Source: Castor canadensis (lineage: Eukaryota; Chordata; Mammalia; Rodentia; Castoridae). From it: a DNA stretch of 64,000 bases. Both the position numbers and the translations under genes were made by a program. Numbering within the stretch: position 1 is the first letter of the stretch; each line of letters opens with the position of its first letter. The notes under the pieces were generated by a model. It made no database searches. It saw only the letters and a list, made by a program, of their open reading frames with translations, and was not told the DNA's origin. Below are positions 33,510-45,185 of this stretch, piece after piece. Where the stretch lies: NCBI RefSeq assembly GCF_047511655.1, contig NC_133396.1, forward strand, positions 130,023,490 to 130,087,489, written 5' to 3'.

Positions 33510-33832
33510 GCTCATAAATATTGTGCTTATTTTGTATCAGGTAAATGTTTTCAGGTGTATGTTTTCTTTTTCTTTCTTTTTTTTTTTTTGTCAGTACTGG
33601 GGTTTGAACTCAGGGCCTCACCCTCTTGTATATGTTTTCTGGTTGTGATGTTCACAATAGTTCTACAAGGTAGGTACTGCTGTTGTTCTTATTTTACAGA
33701 TGGAGAAGGCAAGTCTCAGAGGAGAGACCTTGCACAGGGTCACATGTAAATGGCAATACCAGGCCCTAACACAGGTCTTTTGGCTTCAGGAGTGCAAGCT
33801 CTCACCTATTTAACCATACTACTATCCAGCCT
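33510..33832 (-). repeat. MIR SINE split by an ID-like SINE
   Basis: TTATTTTACAGATGGAGAAG and CACAGGGTCACATGTAAATG; ID-like unit (minus) at about 33572-33630. Confidence 0.6.
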
Positions 33833-33939
33833 TCTTTACTGTATTTTCCCATAGCCCCTGCACTTCTCTTTTGAGGCATTTTGAAGGCTTTTAATAACTT
33901 AATAGATAATTTAAAATTAGATTTGTAATAAATGTCTTT

Positions 33940-34012
33940 CTTTTTTTTTTTTTTTTTTGGCAGTACTAGGGTTTGAACTCAGGGCCTTGTGCTTTCTAGG
34001 CAAGTGCCCTGA
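33940..34012 (-). repeat. ID-like SINE
   Basis: Poly-T then GGCAGTACTAGGGTTTGAAC. Confidence 0.85.
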
Positions 34013-34044
34013 AGTTATTTTTTTAATTAAGAATTCCATTAGTC

Positions 34045-34380
34045 AGCTTTTGTATCACTGGGGCAAAATACCTGACGTAACCAATTGAAAGGGAGGAATT
34101 TTTTTTTTTTTGGCTCACAGTTTTAGAAGTTTCAGACCACGGTCCTTGGCTCAGTAATTCTGGGCCTGTGGTAAGGCAGAACATCGTGATGGCGGGAGGA
34201 TGTGGTATAGGGTACTCATCTCATGGTGGACAGGAAGCAGAGAGAGAGGAAGGGACCAGGGACCAGGTATAAACTTCAAAGACACTCCCCTAGTGACCAC
34301 TTCCTCCAGCTAAGCCCTAGCTCCCAAAATAGCACCACTAGGTGAGAACTAAGCATTCAACACATAAACCATAACAACTG
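34045..34380 (+). mobile_element. Old mammalian interspersed repeat, family not assigned
   Basis: ATTAGTCAGCTTTTGTATCA, TGGCTCACAGTTTTAGAAGT, GGCAGAACATCGTGATGGCG and GGAAGCAGAGAGAGAGGAAG in consensus order. Confidence 0.5.
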
Positions 34381-34387
34381 TCTTCAC

Positions 34388-34510
34388 TGATAGACTGTAA
34401 ACGCCAAAATGGCAAGGATCGTACTGATTTGTATCTGTAGTTACAACCCCTGCTCTCAGTGCAATCCCTGACACATACTAGGCACTCAATAAGTATATGC
34501 TTATTGACTG
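34388..34510 (+). mobile_element. L2 3' end
   Basis: CAAGGATCGTACTGATTTGT and CTAGGCACTCAATAAGTATA. Confidence 0.6.
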
Positions 34511-34547
34511 ACATATGACAACCAACTTTTTTTTTTAATTTGGATAA

Positions 34548-34866
34548 TTTTTTTGTGGGTTTTGGGACTTGAACTCAGGGCCTCCCACTTGCTAGGCAGG
34601 CACTGTACCACTTGAGCTTCACCAGCCATTTGCATTGTTTGTGTTGGTTATTTCTGAGATAAGTTCTCAAGTTACACCCAGGTGTCCTGGATAGTGATCT
34701 ATTTGTGCTTCTCCAGATAGCTAGGATGACAAGTGTGCACCACCATGCCCAGTGATTGGCTGAGATGGTGGTCTCAAAAACTTTTCTCTGGGGCTGGCCT
34801 CAAGTCACAATCCTCCTCTCCCTCCCAAGTAGCTATAATTACAGGTAATGAGCCATTGTGCATGGC
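34548..34866 (-). repeat. Trimeric SINE: B1-B1-ID
   Basis: Read on the minus strand: B1, linker CATCTCAGCCAATCACTGGG, second B1 with GAGAAGCACAAATAGATCAC, then ID with GCTCAAGTGGTACAGTGCC. Confidence 0.75.
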
Positions 34867-35593
34867 ATGACTACTGACTCTTATAAACACAATAGTCCAG
34901 ATTCTCTAAGCCCCTGTTCATTCTTCCTCTCTGGTCTGCCTGTCACTCTTCTGTCCTCTAGTCCCACCAGTCAGCACCATCCCTACCCCCCTCCCCCAGC
35001 CATAACTAAAGCCAGACTAGTGGGCATTAAATGCCATAGCAAAGTTTTAGTCCCAGACAATCCCTGGACTCAGCAAATACTGATCAAGTGACTGTCTCTC
35101 TCCGGCTTAGGATGGAGAGATGCCAGGAAAGATCGAAGCATCTACCTACCCTGATGGGTTACACCAGGGCTTCTAGAAAGGATTTTGTGGCAGGGGGGAG
35201 GGGGACAGGAGATTGAATGTCTCTGTGACTTGCACAGGGCAGCTTGATGGATGAGCAGTGGAAAGCCCTTCTATGAAACACGCCAGACCTGTTGCAATAG
35301 TATCTCTCCCAATGGCCCGGAATTGTATTTCCCTAAAGACATGCTAAATCGTGCTCTGGATTTATATGTGGGTGGCGCCTACTGGCTCCGCCTCAATGCT
35401 CCCAAAGGAGGTCTGTCTACAGATGCCCAGCAGAAGAGGAAGCAGATGGGAACTAAGGGAAGTTTGAACGCTCTTCCCAAGAGCCTTGGGGCTTTGGAAA
35501 CTGACAGCCCTTTAAGACTTTTGCAGATACCACCTCTTCCTCAAACAGCCTTCCACTTTTGAGTTTGGGTACACAGAGAGAAGGATTCATATT

Positions 35594-35611
35594 CTCTCTC
35601 TCTCTCTCTCT

Positions 35612-35660
<49 letters not shown>

Positions 35661-35712
35661 TCTGTCTCTCTCTCTCTCCCTTTCTCTCTCTCTCTCTCTC
35701 TCTCACCCCCTC
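35594..35712. repeat. (CT)n microsatellite, about 120 nt
   Basis: Almost pure CT with few interruptions, about 750 nt upstream of the LMOD1 start codon. Confidence 0.95.
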
Positions 35713-36059
35713 TCTGTATCCAAGGAGGATCAGACACTCTGATGCTTACCATTCAGGTTCTCCTTGGCAGAAGAGAACAGGTAGGCGGTGGTTAGGTGAT
35801 ACAGCCCTCATCTTGAACTGAGTGTCTTTCCTGGGGCTGTAAACCCCTGGGAGTCCCCCAGCACATTACCAAATACAATAGAAGTCAGTGAGCAACCCAC
35901 TGGCCACAGCGACATCCACCCATGATAGAAAAGTAAAGTACATGCTCAAGCAGGGCTTGTCTCTAGCTGGCCCATTCACAACCCCCCAGGGCCCTATCTC
36001 TGCTTTTCTGGGTCTCTGTGGCTGTGGGCTGCTTCTGCATTTTTGTATCTTTTTCTCAT

Positions 36060-36464
36060 TGCGTGGTCCCCTTGTCTTTAAAAGGCTAAACTGCTCTGTA
36101 CTAAATTTGGTCACGCAGCGCTCCAAGATTCCCTGGAATGTCCTCAAGTTTCAAACAGCTCTGACAGCGAGGCAGGCCCGCCCCCAGCTTGGGGATTGGC
36201 TTCTCCTCTCTGGGCTGGGCAGCTGTTGGGTCTTATTGGCCCCTAGTTAGACCAAACAGGGTCCACTAGCCTCTGGCTGCAGGGAGGCTGCTGCTACGTC
36301 CACTGAGCACCTGTGGCACGGCAGGGCCAAGGAGCTGCAGTCCTTAACCAGCTTGGGGTCTGCACCCAAGCTAACTAGGCTCCATCCAGACCAGCTTCCC
36401 CTCTCCCTTCCCTGCCACCAACACTCCCATAGCCCCGGCAAGAACCAAAGCCCACTTTGCCAAG
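36060..36464 (+). promoter_or_regulatory. LMOD1 promoter / 5' UTR region with CArG-like boxes
   Basis: Repeat-free DNA upstream of LMOD1. Two near-consensus SRF sites, CTTTAAAAGG at 36076-36085 and CTAAATTTGG at 36101-36110, each differ at one position from CC(A/T)6GG and are 25 bp apart. A TEAD/MCAT motif (GGAATG, complement CATTCC) is at 36135-36140. Two inverted CCAAT boxes are at 36195-36199 and 36235-36239. LMOD1 is known as an SRF/myocardin target in smooth muscle, which makes these boxes credible. Confidence 0.65.
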
Positions 36465-36725
36465 ATGTCCAAGGTAGCCAAGTATCGCCGGCAGGTGAGT
36501 GAAGACCCTGACATTGACAGCCTGCTGTCCACTCTGTCCCCTGAGGAGATGGAGGAGCTGGAGAAGGAGCTGGATGTAGTGGACCCAGATGGGAGCATCC
36601 CTGTGGGGCTGCGGCAGAGGAACCAGACAGACAAACAGTCCACAGGCATGTACAACCGGGAAGCCATGCTCAACTTCTGCGAAAAGGAGACCAAGAAACT
36701 CATTCAGAGGGAGATGTCCGTGGAT
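36465..36725 (+). CDS. LMOD1: LMOD1 coding exon 1
   Basis: Codes for 87 residues, starting MSKVAKYRRQVSEDPDIDSL and ending QREMSVD, then a perfect GTGAGT donor at 36726-36731. The open frame continues into the intron to 36803, but those codons are not exon. The region corresponds to the tropomodulin/leiomodin N-terminal tropomyosin-binding helix (SPEEMEELEKELDVVDPDGS) and the start of the first actin-binding segment (REAMLNFCEKETKKL). The phase after the donor is 0, as in relatives. ATG context has A at -3. Confidence 0.96.
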
Positions 36726-37304
36726 GTGAGTAACAATACCCTGGAGGGAAAGAGGAGGGATGAGGTTTGGGACCCTGACTCCATGTCTAGAACTGTTCCT
36801 TAGAACAGTTCTTGTTGGCAAAGGATTGAGTGCTTCAGAGCTGAACAAGCACTGTGAGTCCCTTGCCCCTAATTTCTGTTGGAGAGGTAGAAGTTGGATA
36901 AGTTGGAGGAACACAACAAAGTCAAGGAGGTAGGGAATGGGAGCTGGGGGCAGGGGGGTGGGTAGTCCTTGAAGCATTCATTGTCAAGTTAACTACATCC
37001 TGGTCCCTTAACATCTATTATTTTCTTTTGCATCCATCCAATCTTATAGTGAGGAGGGGCAAAAGAATAGAAGGATGCTTGTAGTCTCCTGACTGCCAGC
37101 TACCCTAGAAGAGAAGGCTACACCCTCCTTATGGGAGGAAGATTCATTTCCCCCTGGTTATGGACTTCCCATAGCACATGGACTGTTTGAAGAAGCCTGG
37201 AGAGGGGAAATGAGCTTCCCAAAGCAATGGGGGAAGTGCCAGGGGTCTGTGGGCTAGGATGTGTCTTAACCTGATAGTTTCCATTTTATTCCCAGGTTTT
37301 CTTC

Positions 37305-37425
37305 CTGTCTTCTTTTCTCTCCTCTCCTCTCCTCTTCTGTCCTCCTCTCCTCTCCTTCCCTTTGTCTCTGTCTCTCTCTCTCTCTTTTCCTTCCTTTCTT
37401 TCCTTTCCTTCTTTCCTTTTTTATT
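37305..37425. repeat. Pyrimidine-rich low-complexity tract
   Basis: TCCTC/TTCC-type repeats shortly inside LMOD1 intron 1. Open frames across it are compositional. Confidence 0.85.
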
Positions 37426-38469
37426 TGAGGGAGTATTCCCCCCACTTCTTTTGGCAATAAACCCTTTACAAACTAGCAAGTCCACTTTGCTGGGGATGGA
37501 AATACTCCAGCAGGAGAACACAGAGGAGGGAAAAGCAGTATGTATCTGGAAGCATCTGCCCACAACTAAGATGAGCTGAAGCACAACTTGCTTTCTGCTT
37601 TCTTAGTTGAGCATGAAGGAATTATTTTTCTTCACAATTACTTTCATATGGACAAACTAGCCTGGCCTCTGATTTAGTATAATTTTGTGGTATCCCTTTG
37701 TCTACAAGAGGAGTGTTCAGTGGGAAAGTTGTTCTAAGTCTTTGTACCATTCTCTTCTACTCAGCTGTGTCTCCCGTACATTGTCCATTACTTGTAAATT
37801 CTTGCAAGAAAAAGTCCAGCCTCAATTCTTGTCCTTTGTTTTACTTCTATGGGAATTGAGATACAGATTCAAATGACACAGAAGAATTGAGAACAGGAAC
37901 ATAATCAAATGCAACTTCTGTGGAATGACACGCTGGATATGAAATCGTGTTGACTGCTGGTCAGAGCATGCCAGGGGACATGGCTGTGAGTCTGTGGGAG
38001 TAGGGATGGGAATGTAGAGAGGAGAGGGAGGTTCAGGCAAAGGAGTAGAGGAGCCGGAACTCTTCCTCTGTCCCTGCAGCCCCCGTAGGCCCATGTTTAA
38101 AGCTTTGTCAAGAGGTATGGAAAGTGGGAAGCCAGAGTGCTTGGGAATTACTATCCTGCAGACAAGGTGGCCGCCCTGATGCAGCTCTCATAATGAGCAA
38201 TCAATTGTAAAACATTTATGGGAAAAAATGCCAGGCCTTACTGTTGGGGGTCTGGCACCTCAGGTCAGCTATCAGAAAACACACAGAAAGAAATGAAACC
38301 AAAGGCTTTAGCACATCTTCAACTCACCGCACCCCCCAACACCTTGGACCCCAAGAATTCAATCTTGTGTTTGGCTTTGCTCTTCTGTCACTCCCAGTCA
38401 CTGGACTCTGGGCTCATGGTTGCCTTATGTCTGACTTATGGCTTCTGGAGGCTGATGTCAAGCAGAACA

Positions 38470-38558
38470 CTTTTTTTTTTTGCAGTACTGGGAACCAAAC
38501 CCAGGGCCTCTTACATGCTAGGCAAGCATTCCACCACTGAGCTACATCTCCAGCCCTG
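38470..38558 (-). repeat. ID-like SINE (classic rodent type)
   Basis: GCAGTACTGGGAACCAAACC to CCACTGAGCTACATCTCCAG. Confidence 0.85.
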
Positions 38559-38935
38559 AATAGAAAACTGTTAATCACAAAGCAAGATGCTGAGCTCATA
38601 AAGGGGCCAAGTTAGTCTTGTGCTTCTGAAACTTTTATCTCCAGCTTTTATGCTCAGCAGTTAATGCTGTGGCCTGCCTCTCCTCTTTGCCTGCCCGTCC
38701 TCCCTCCCCCATGCTAGGTGCACACTTGTTTCTGAAGACAGATCCCAAGTTAGGGAATAGAGGGTGGCGTGTGTGTGTATGTGTATGTGTAAGGAGCTGC
38801 CTTCAGCATTGTTTGCCTTGTAGAGGTAGGCTGTTCAGATCCACTTATTCTTCCTCATTCGATCCAAGGGCATACATCAGCTTAATGGCAGCTGGATTTC
38901 AGGATGAACATTGAACACTGAGCAGAAGTCATCTC

Positions 38936-39165
38936 TGGCCGGACCCTGGTGGCTCATGCCTGTAATCCTAGCTACTCAGGAGGCAGAGATCAGGAAGATC
39001 GAAATTTGAAGCCAGCCCTCAAAAATAGTTTGTGAGACCCTACCTCAAAACTACCCAACATAAAAAAGGGCTGACAGAGTGGCTCAAGTGGTAGAGTGCC
39101 TGCCTAGCAAGCATGAGACCCTGAGTTCAAACCCCAATGTATTTGCCCCCCCACCAAAAGAATAG
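38936..39165 (+). repeat. B1-ID composite SINE (full ID)
   Basis: CCCTGGTGGCTCATGCCTGT body; linker CTACCCAACATAAAAAAGGG; ID with CTCAAGTGGTAGAGTGCCTG. Confidence 0.88.
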
Positions 39166-39254
39166 AAATCATCTCTGTAAATCTGGGGGAATGGGAATGA
39201 ACTCTAAAAAGTGGTCTCTTTAGCATCATTAGCAAAATAATGAGTGTGGGGTCA

Positions 39255-39465
39255 AGGACTTGCATTTAACCATCAGAAATACCTGGTGTGAATACCAGTG
39301 CCTCTTACTGTCGATGTAACTATGTCACTCACAAGTGACCTGAATCTTGAGGATAATAGTACCTGCCTCTCCAGACTGTTGTGGAAACTAAGAGGGCTAG
39401 TAACAGGAAGCACTTGGCATAGAGCTTGGCATATAATAAATATTCAATCAGTGGCAGCTATGGAA
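39255..39465 (+). repeat. MIR SINE
   Basis: GATAATAGTACCTGCCTCTC, CACTTGGCATAGAGCTTGGC and AATAAATATTCAATCAGTGG. Confidence 0.7.
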
Positions 39466-39849
39466 TTAGTTACTCTGGCCAAGGAATCTAGAAATTGATG
39501 AAGTGAGCCGAAAGCAAATCTCTGCTCCTGCCCAACCAATCCCCCCCTACCACCCAGTTCCCCGAGGGCTGTGCAGACCACACCTGTTCTTCAGTCAGTG
39601 GCCAGAGCAAACAAGCAAAGCCAGAGTGCCCATGGTGGGGACTACCCACTCCTTAGCCACACAGCCTGGGTGTGGATCCAGGATGCTGACCTGGCTGCAG
39701 CCCTCACTGCAGGAGCTCTAGTGCCCTGTGAGGACCGAGGAGGTGGCCACACCAGAGAATATGAGCCAATCTTACTGGACCTGCAGAAGAGTAGCAAGGT
39801 AGACAGTTACCGAGAATCTTCTGTATCTCCAGCACATTTGCCTTCTCTT

Positions 39850-39995
39850 TTATTTAAGTCTTAGGAGGTAAATACTTTTGTCCTCAGTATACAGATCAGG
39901 AAAGTAAGTCTCAGAGACATTAACTATCCCAAAGTCACACAGCTAGTAAGTGGCCTGCCTGACTTTGAAACCTGTGTTTCTTGTCTGCCATACTA
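39850..39995 (-). repeat. MIR SINE
   Basis: AAAGTCACACAGCTAGTAAG landmark. Confidence 0.65.
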
Positions 39996-40327
39996 GGATC
40001 AAAAAGGGACAATTATGTATATCCTTGCTCCGAAGAATTTATAATCTAGTTAAGATCATAAAACATGTACATATGGAACCACCAAAGACATGCTACAGAT
40101 CAGCGACTGCACATGTGTGTGTGGTCACAAGAACACAGTGATGACATAGTCTGGTGGAAGGCTGATCTCCCCTCTCCCATGAGGAGGACCTTAACTATTA
40201 AAACCAAGTGTGCATTAGGGAAAGACATTGGGTAGTAGTATTAAGGAATCTTTGTTAATTCCCTTTAGTGTGATAATGGTACTGTGAGTATACTTTTTGG
40301 TTTTTTCAGTACTGGGGATTTGTTTTC

Positions 40328-40535
40328 AAGATAGGGTCTCACTATTTTTTTTTTTTTGGTAGTACTGGAGTTTAAACTCAGGACTACATGTTGGGTAGGC
40401 AGGCGCTCTACTGCTTGAGCCATACCTCCAGCCCAGGTCTAACTTTGCCTAGGCTGGCCTTGAATGCTAATCCTCCTCCCTGCACCTTCAAAGTATCAAG
40501 GATTACAGGTAAGCACCACCATGCTGGCTTTAGGG
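40328..40535 (-). repeat. B1-like SINE split by an ID-like SINE
   Basis: GATAGGGTCTCACT start, ID (minus) at about 40345-40435, B1 remainder to GGATTACAGGTAAGCACC. Confidence 0.8.
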
Positions 40536-40599
40536 TATACTTTCACAAGAATTATTATCTTTTAGATACAAATATGAATATATTTATAGGAAAACTGGT

Positions 40600-40775
40600 T
40601 GGATTAGGGAATATGCTTTAAAATGATTGGGGTGGGAATATAAGTGAAACAAGACTGATCATGGGTTGATGATAGTTGAAGTTGGGTGTTGGGTTCGCGT
40701 GGGTGCTCATTATACTATTCTCTCTACTTTTGTATAGTTGTTTAGAATTTGCCATAATAAAAAATTTTAAGTTGA
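40600..40775 (+). mobile_element. Old L1 3'-terminal fragment
   Basis: GTGCTCATTATACTATTCTC and TTTGCCATAATAAAAAAT. Confidence 0.5.
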
Positions 40776-42391
40776 AATCAAGAGTGGTAGACAGGCCATG
40801 TGAGTCATAAGCTCTGGCTTTGCCTGGGAAGAGTCAGCCCCAAGAGTCATACTCTGGCTGTCACGCTAGGTGAGTTGGACTATGGAAGAGACGTGGAGCT
40901 GCGCCTCTGGGCTGGATGGAATACTCCAGTGATCTTCTGGACTGCTTGCCACCTCTTGGCATGAATATCCTCCCCCTTCCCAAGCCCTCCAGTACCACTG
41001 GGTCCTGCCCCTCAGGACACTGGATGGAATGCAGGCCTCATGCTTGCTCAGCACACTCTACCGCTGAGCTACCGCCTCTTTTTTGTAAGGATATGCTTTC
41101 CTCACTGTTTCCCTCAGCAGCTTGTGTGTGTCTCTGAGGTCTCCCTCAGCCAGGTGGAGGACAGAGATCTGGGCAGGCCAGCCGCTGAGTGAAATGCCTG
41201 TCCTTGGCTCAGGTGTCAGGAACCAGATCCCAATAGGTCAACTTATGTGTTCTGTTCCCTTCTTGAGTGGGAAAGAAAACCTCCAGCCTGCCTCCCCTGT
41301 CCTCCTGAGGACTGAGGATTAGCACCTTATGCTGCCAGGGGAGGGGCAGAGGTAATAGATCTGGAGGTGGAGGAGGTTCTTTCAGGTTCTCACTAGAGGT
41401 CAACTTGAGAAGCAAACCCAAGCACCTCATCTCTGGTTCTGAACCTTCTCTGCCACTTGCTCAGCCTTCACCCACCAGGCCTGGTTCTACTTGGTGCCCC
41501 TGGTGATTCTGCAGGGATGGGATCACCAGTGTCAGTTCTGGGAAAGCCTGAGGCCAGTGCACCAACCCTCAAAATGCCCTTTGCAGAGGACTAGGCCAAT
41601 CAGGAGTGTACCCGGCAGCACGACTCACTGCTTAAGGAGATTAACCCTGACTGGTACACACCCAAAATAGCCCTGGAGGCCAGGGTACAGAGGGCAGAAG
41701 AGGTGATGGGGGCCTGGTGACCCGGGGAGGCAAGTGCAGGCACTCAGAGAGAGCTAGACAAGTTTAAACTCTCTCTCTGGAGTTAGAAATTCGCCTTCAT
41801 CCAGAATTTGAAAGAGCAGCTGATTGTTTCTTAAACTAGGCAGTAGAATCCACTGGTGTTTGTCACATTGTTCTTACATATGCATTTTCTTCTGTGTGTA
41901 TATATTATTTAATTTAAATAATCTAGTGCAAGTCAGGCATCAGTGTCTGCTCCCACCTGCAGCATAGCCCCCTGCTTGTCCCTTGTCAAGATAGCAGGAT
42001 CGTTAGCTTGACTGGATGGGAAATTTGAGAGGGGGGCAGGACTGATGGACAGGACCAAGGAGGACTTGCAAAATGAAATGACTCAACAAGAGGGGCAAAT
42101 AGAGATGGTTAGGAGTCAGGTACGAGTACCACTGACCATGGGGAGGTTGCTACCAGTAACATGGACAGCTGGAGGCTTCTCCCTTTTGAGGGGTCTTCAT
42201 GGTCCCTAGGCCAGGGTAGAAAAATAGAAGGACAAAGCTTTGATTCAGCATTAACTCTCCCCAGCCTCTTTCCCTCCTCCAAGAGACATGGAGTGACAAT
42301 GTCAGATCGTGTCAGCATGTCCACAGCTGACCAAGAGTGGGCAAAGCCTGAGTGAAGTGCACCAGGAGAGATTTGCAACCTGCAGTGGCAT

Positions 42392-42392
<1 letters not shown>

Positions 42393-42430
<38 letters not shown>
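42393..42430. repeat. (CA)n microsatellite
   Basis: About 19 uninterrupted CA units. Confidence 0.95.
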
Positions 42431-42431
<1 letters not shown>

Positions 42432-42689
42432 CAGGAACAGCAACAAAGCACAATGGAGGGGGGCGGAGAGAGGAGTTGATATCCCTACGTTTGCCAAGTT
42501 GGATAAACAGGCATGTCTTGAGCCATAGTACACCGGCCTTCCCAGATTCAGCCGTTTTGTGCTAATTAGACCACTCTTGGCATAGCCAGCAGAAAGAAGA
42601 GGCCTGGATGCAGAGTATCAGTTCCCACTTGGGACTTCTCAGAATTGGGGCTGCATGGTGAGATAGAAAGCCCATGGGTGTCAGGAATC

Positions 42690-42915
42690 AGATAGGTCCA
42701 GGTTTGAATTCAGCTTCTGTCCCTTACCAAGCCAGTGAACTTGAGTGCCTTAGGCAAGAAAGGAAGAACATTAATTTTATTAAGCAAACTTTTTGTGCCA
42801 AAGTCATTGTCATTGCAATCTCATTAGCATAGCTTCTCGAGGCTCCATTACTTGTCAAATGGGGATGATAAAATCAATGTGGAAGGATTATCAGGAGGAT
42901 TAAATAGGAGAAGGT
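42690..42915 (+). repeat. MIR SINE, diverged
   Basis: CCAGGTTTGAATTCAGCTTC and GTCAAATGGGGATGATAAAA. Confidence 0.6.
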
Positions 42916-43767
42916 ATCCAAAGTGTTCACACATCAGGGGAGTGAGAACTTCCTCACTCTAATTCCTGCAGACATTACACCTATACATATGCCAGATCAA
43001 CATTTTTTATCTCTCATGAGATTAAAAAAATACTGTCAGTGGGAGAGAAGGAGTGACAAGGAGAGGAAGAAGGGGAGGAAGAAAAGCAAGGAGCTAATTT
43101 TAAGGAAGAAGGCAAGGTTTACTTATTTACTGACTGCCTGACTCCAGTCACCTGATTTCTTGGAACCTCTGCCTAATTTTTTTTACCTAAATAAATTAGG
43201 CAGCCTCAAGGGCCCAGACTGAGCTGCTAAGAAAATGGCAAAGGAAAAGGAGGTTAGGGAAAAGTTTCAAGACTGGAGAATTCTTCCTGTCTACCACCTT
43301 CCTTCTACCCCAGCATGATCTCAGAATAGCCAGCCCTGCTTTTGGAGAATTTGGCTTCAGTTTTCTCTGGGGTCCACTGCAGAAAGGCCATGCCAGGTCA
43401 TCAGGACGGTGTTTACAAACAGCAAGAATAGAAAAGCCTCTTGCCCCACACCCTCCACTCTCTCCTTCTTCACCACTTTGCCTCATCCTGAATCCCAAGC
43501 TCCTTTAAGTCATGGTTTCATCAGCCCTTACTTCCAAATCCAGCCAGCAGGGTCACCAGGATTCCTGCCTCCTGAGACCAGGAGGTGAGAGGTCCTCAGG
43601 ACACACAGAACTTCAGGTAAAGCTCTGGATACTGTAGTTAGTCCAGTAGTTACAACAGTCTCTGTAGAGGCCAGCTGAACTTGGAAACCTATCCCACTCT
43701 ACTGGCTGTTGTTTGTATGAACTGAACCTCCCTGAGCCTCAGTTTCCACATCAATAAAATTGAAATT

Positions 43768-44075
43768 GCAGGCCAGATGCAATGGCTCACAGCTGTAATC
43801 CCAGCTACTCAAATGGAGGGGAGCAGGAGAATTGCAGTTTGAGGCCAACTTGGGCAAAAAGTTAGTGAAACCCCATCTCCCATCTTAATCAATAAACCAG
43901 GAATGGTGGCAAGTATCCAGCCAGAGGCATAGGCGGGAGGATCAAGGTCCAGGGCAGCCCTGACCAAAATCACAAGACCCTATCTGAAAAATAACAAAAG
44001 CCAAAAAGGGTGGAGGCACAGCTTGCCTACCAAGCATGAGGCTCTGAGTTCAAACCCCCTAAAATAAAATGAAAT
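43768..44075 (+). repeat. Trimeric SINE: B1-B1-ID
   Basis: First B1 43768-43885, linker CATCTTAATCAATAAACCAG, second B1 43886-43985 with GGATCAAGGTCCAGG, then ID from about 44005 (A box damaged) to GAGTTCAAACCCC. Confidence 0.7.
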
Positions 44076-45097
44076 AAATAGAAGTTGTAATGCCTGGTCA
44101 TATGACAATTGTGACACTTAAGCAAAATGATCTACATGAGGCACAAAAACCTAGTGGTGAGCACTCATGAGTCCTTCCTTTCACTTCTATCCATTCAACT
44201 CACTCACATTCACTGCATCTCTCCTCCCCCTGGTCGTCCACCTTTTTCTTTTTTGTTTTTTGGTGCTGGGGAGAATGTTAAGCACAAGCTGTACCAGTGA
44301 GTATCACCCCCAGGCTCTTCATTCTTCTTATACACAGGATTCATGAATCATGTTTTGTATTTATGAGGGAGGAGGACTCCACTAAGTCATTACTTCCCCA
44401 GCGATTCCATGAGCTTCTATTGTGTTGGACACTTTCTAAATGCCTGGATAGAGTTATGATCAAGACAGACAAGGCCCTTTTCCCCAGAGAGATTATACAT
44501 ATTCTAATGGGCAACCCAGGCAACGCATATGGATACATACACAGATCATTTGTAGCATTTGGGCACATACATGTATCGTGTATATGGTAGAATAAAGTAG
44601 TGCTGTTTAAGGAAAGAATATAGGAGAGACCGTATCAGTGGGGGACCATCTCCATCAGGGTAGTCAGGGTCCTCATCACCAGAAGGGTGACATTTGAGTA
44701 GAGCCTGGAATGAAGCCAGCCATTGGACGACCTGTAGAAAGAGCTTTCCAAGCAGAGGGGACAGTCACACAAAGGCCCTAAGGTGGGAGCAGTTTAGTGT
44801 GTCAGAGGAAAAGCCAGCCAGTGTAACTGGAGCAGAGTGAGCGAGGAGGGCTGGAGGATATGAGGCCCAGAAGGAAGCAAGCTCAGACAGTACAGGGCCT
44901 TTTAGGGCAGCAGAGGAGTTTGGACTTTTTTTTCATTGCAGTGCTAGGGATTGAACCTAGGGTCTTGAGTATGCTAGGCAAGTGCTCTACAAGTGAGTTA
45001 CACTCCCCGCCTGAAATTTGGATTTTTATTCCAAGGGTTGTGAGAAGTCATTGGAGGGTTTGGAGCAGGGGAGAGATATGGTCTGAGCTGTATTTTT

Positions 45098-45185
45098 TTT
45101 TTTTTTGCAGCACTGGATTTTGAACTCAGGTCCTCATACTTGCTAGGCAGGCATTATTACCGCTTGAGCCACTCCACCAGCCCAA
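45098..45185 (-). repeat. ID-like SINE with 15-bp target-site duplication
   Basis: Flanked by CTGAGCTGTATTTTT at 45083-45097 and 45186-45200, exact copies. Confidence 0.92.

Larger units (their letters stand above)
28521..36059. other. Intergenic region between TIMM17A and LMOD1
   Basis: No gene recognised. It holds L2/MIR fragments, two older mammalian repeats (29790-30240, 34045-34380), SINEs and microsatellites. Stretches 28840-29780, 30270-31260 and 32000-33050 show nothing I can name. Conserved smooth-muscle enhancers could hide here but cannot be called. Confidence 0.65.

Noticed and set aside
35453-35795. Frames of Ser/Leu or Arg/Glu repeats
   Set aside because: Translation of the CT microsatellite; the same applies to frames at 9461-9775, 23473-23899, 33177-33467, 37144-37584 and 51184-51476.
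36726-36803. Continuation of the LMOD1 exon 1 frame
   Set aside because: Follows a perfect GTGAGT donor and departs from leiomodin sequence immediately; intronic.
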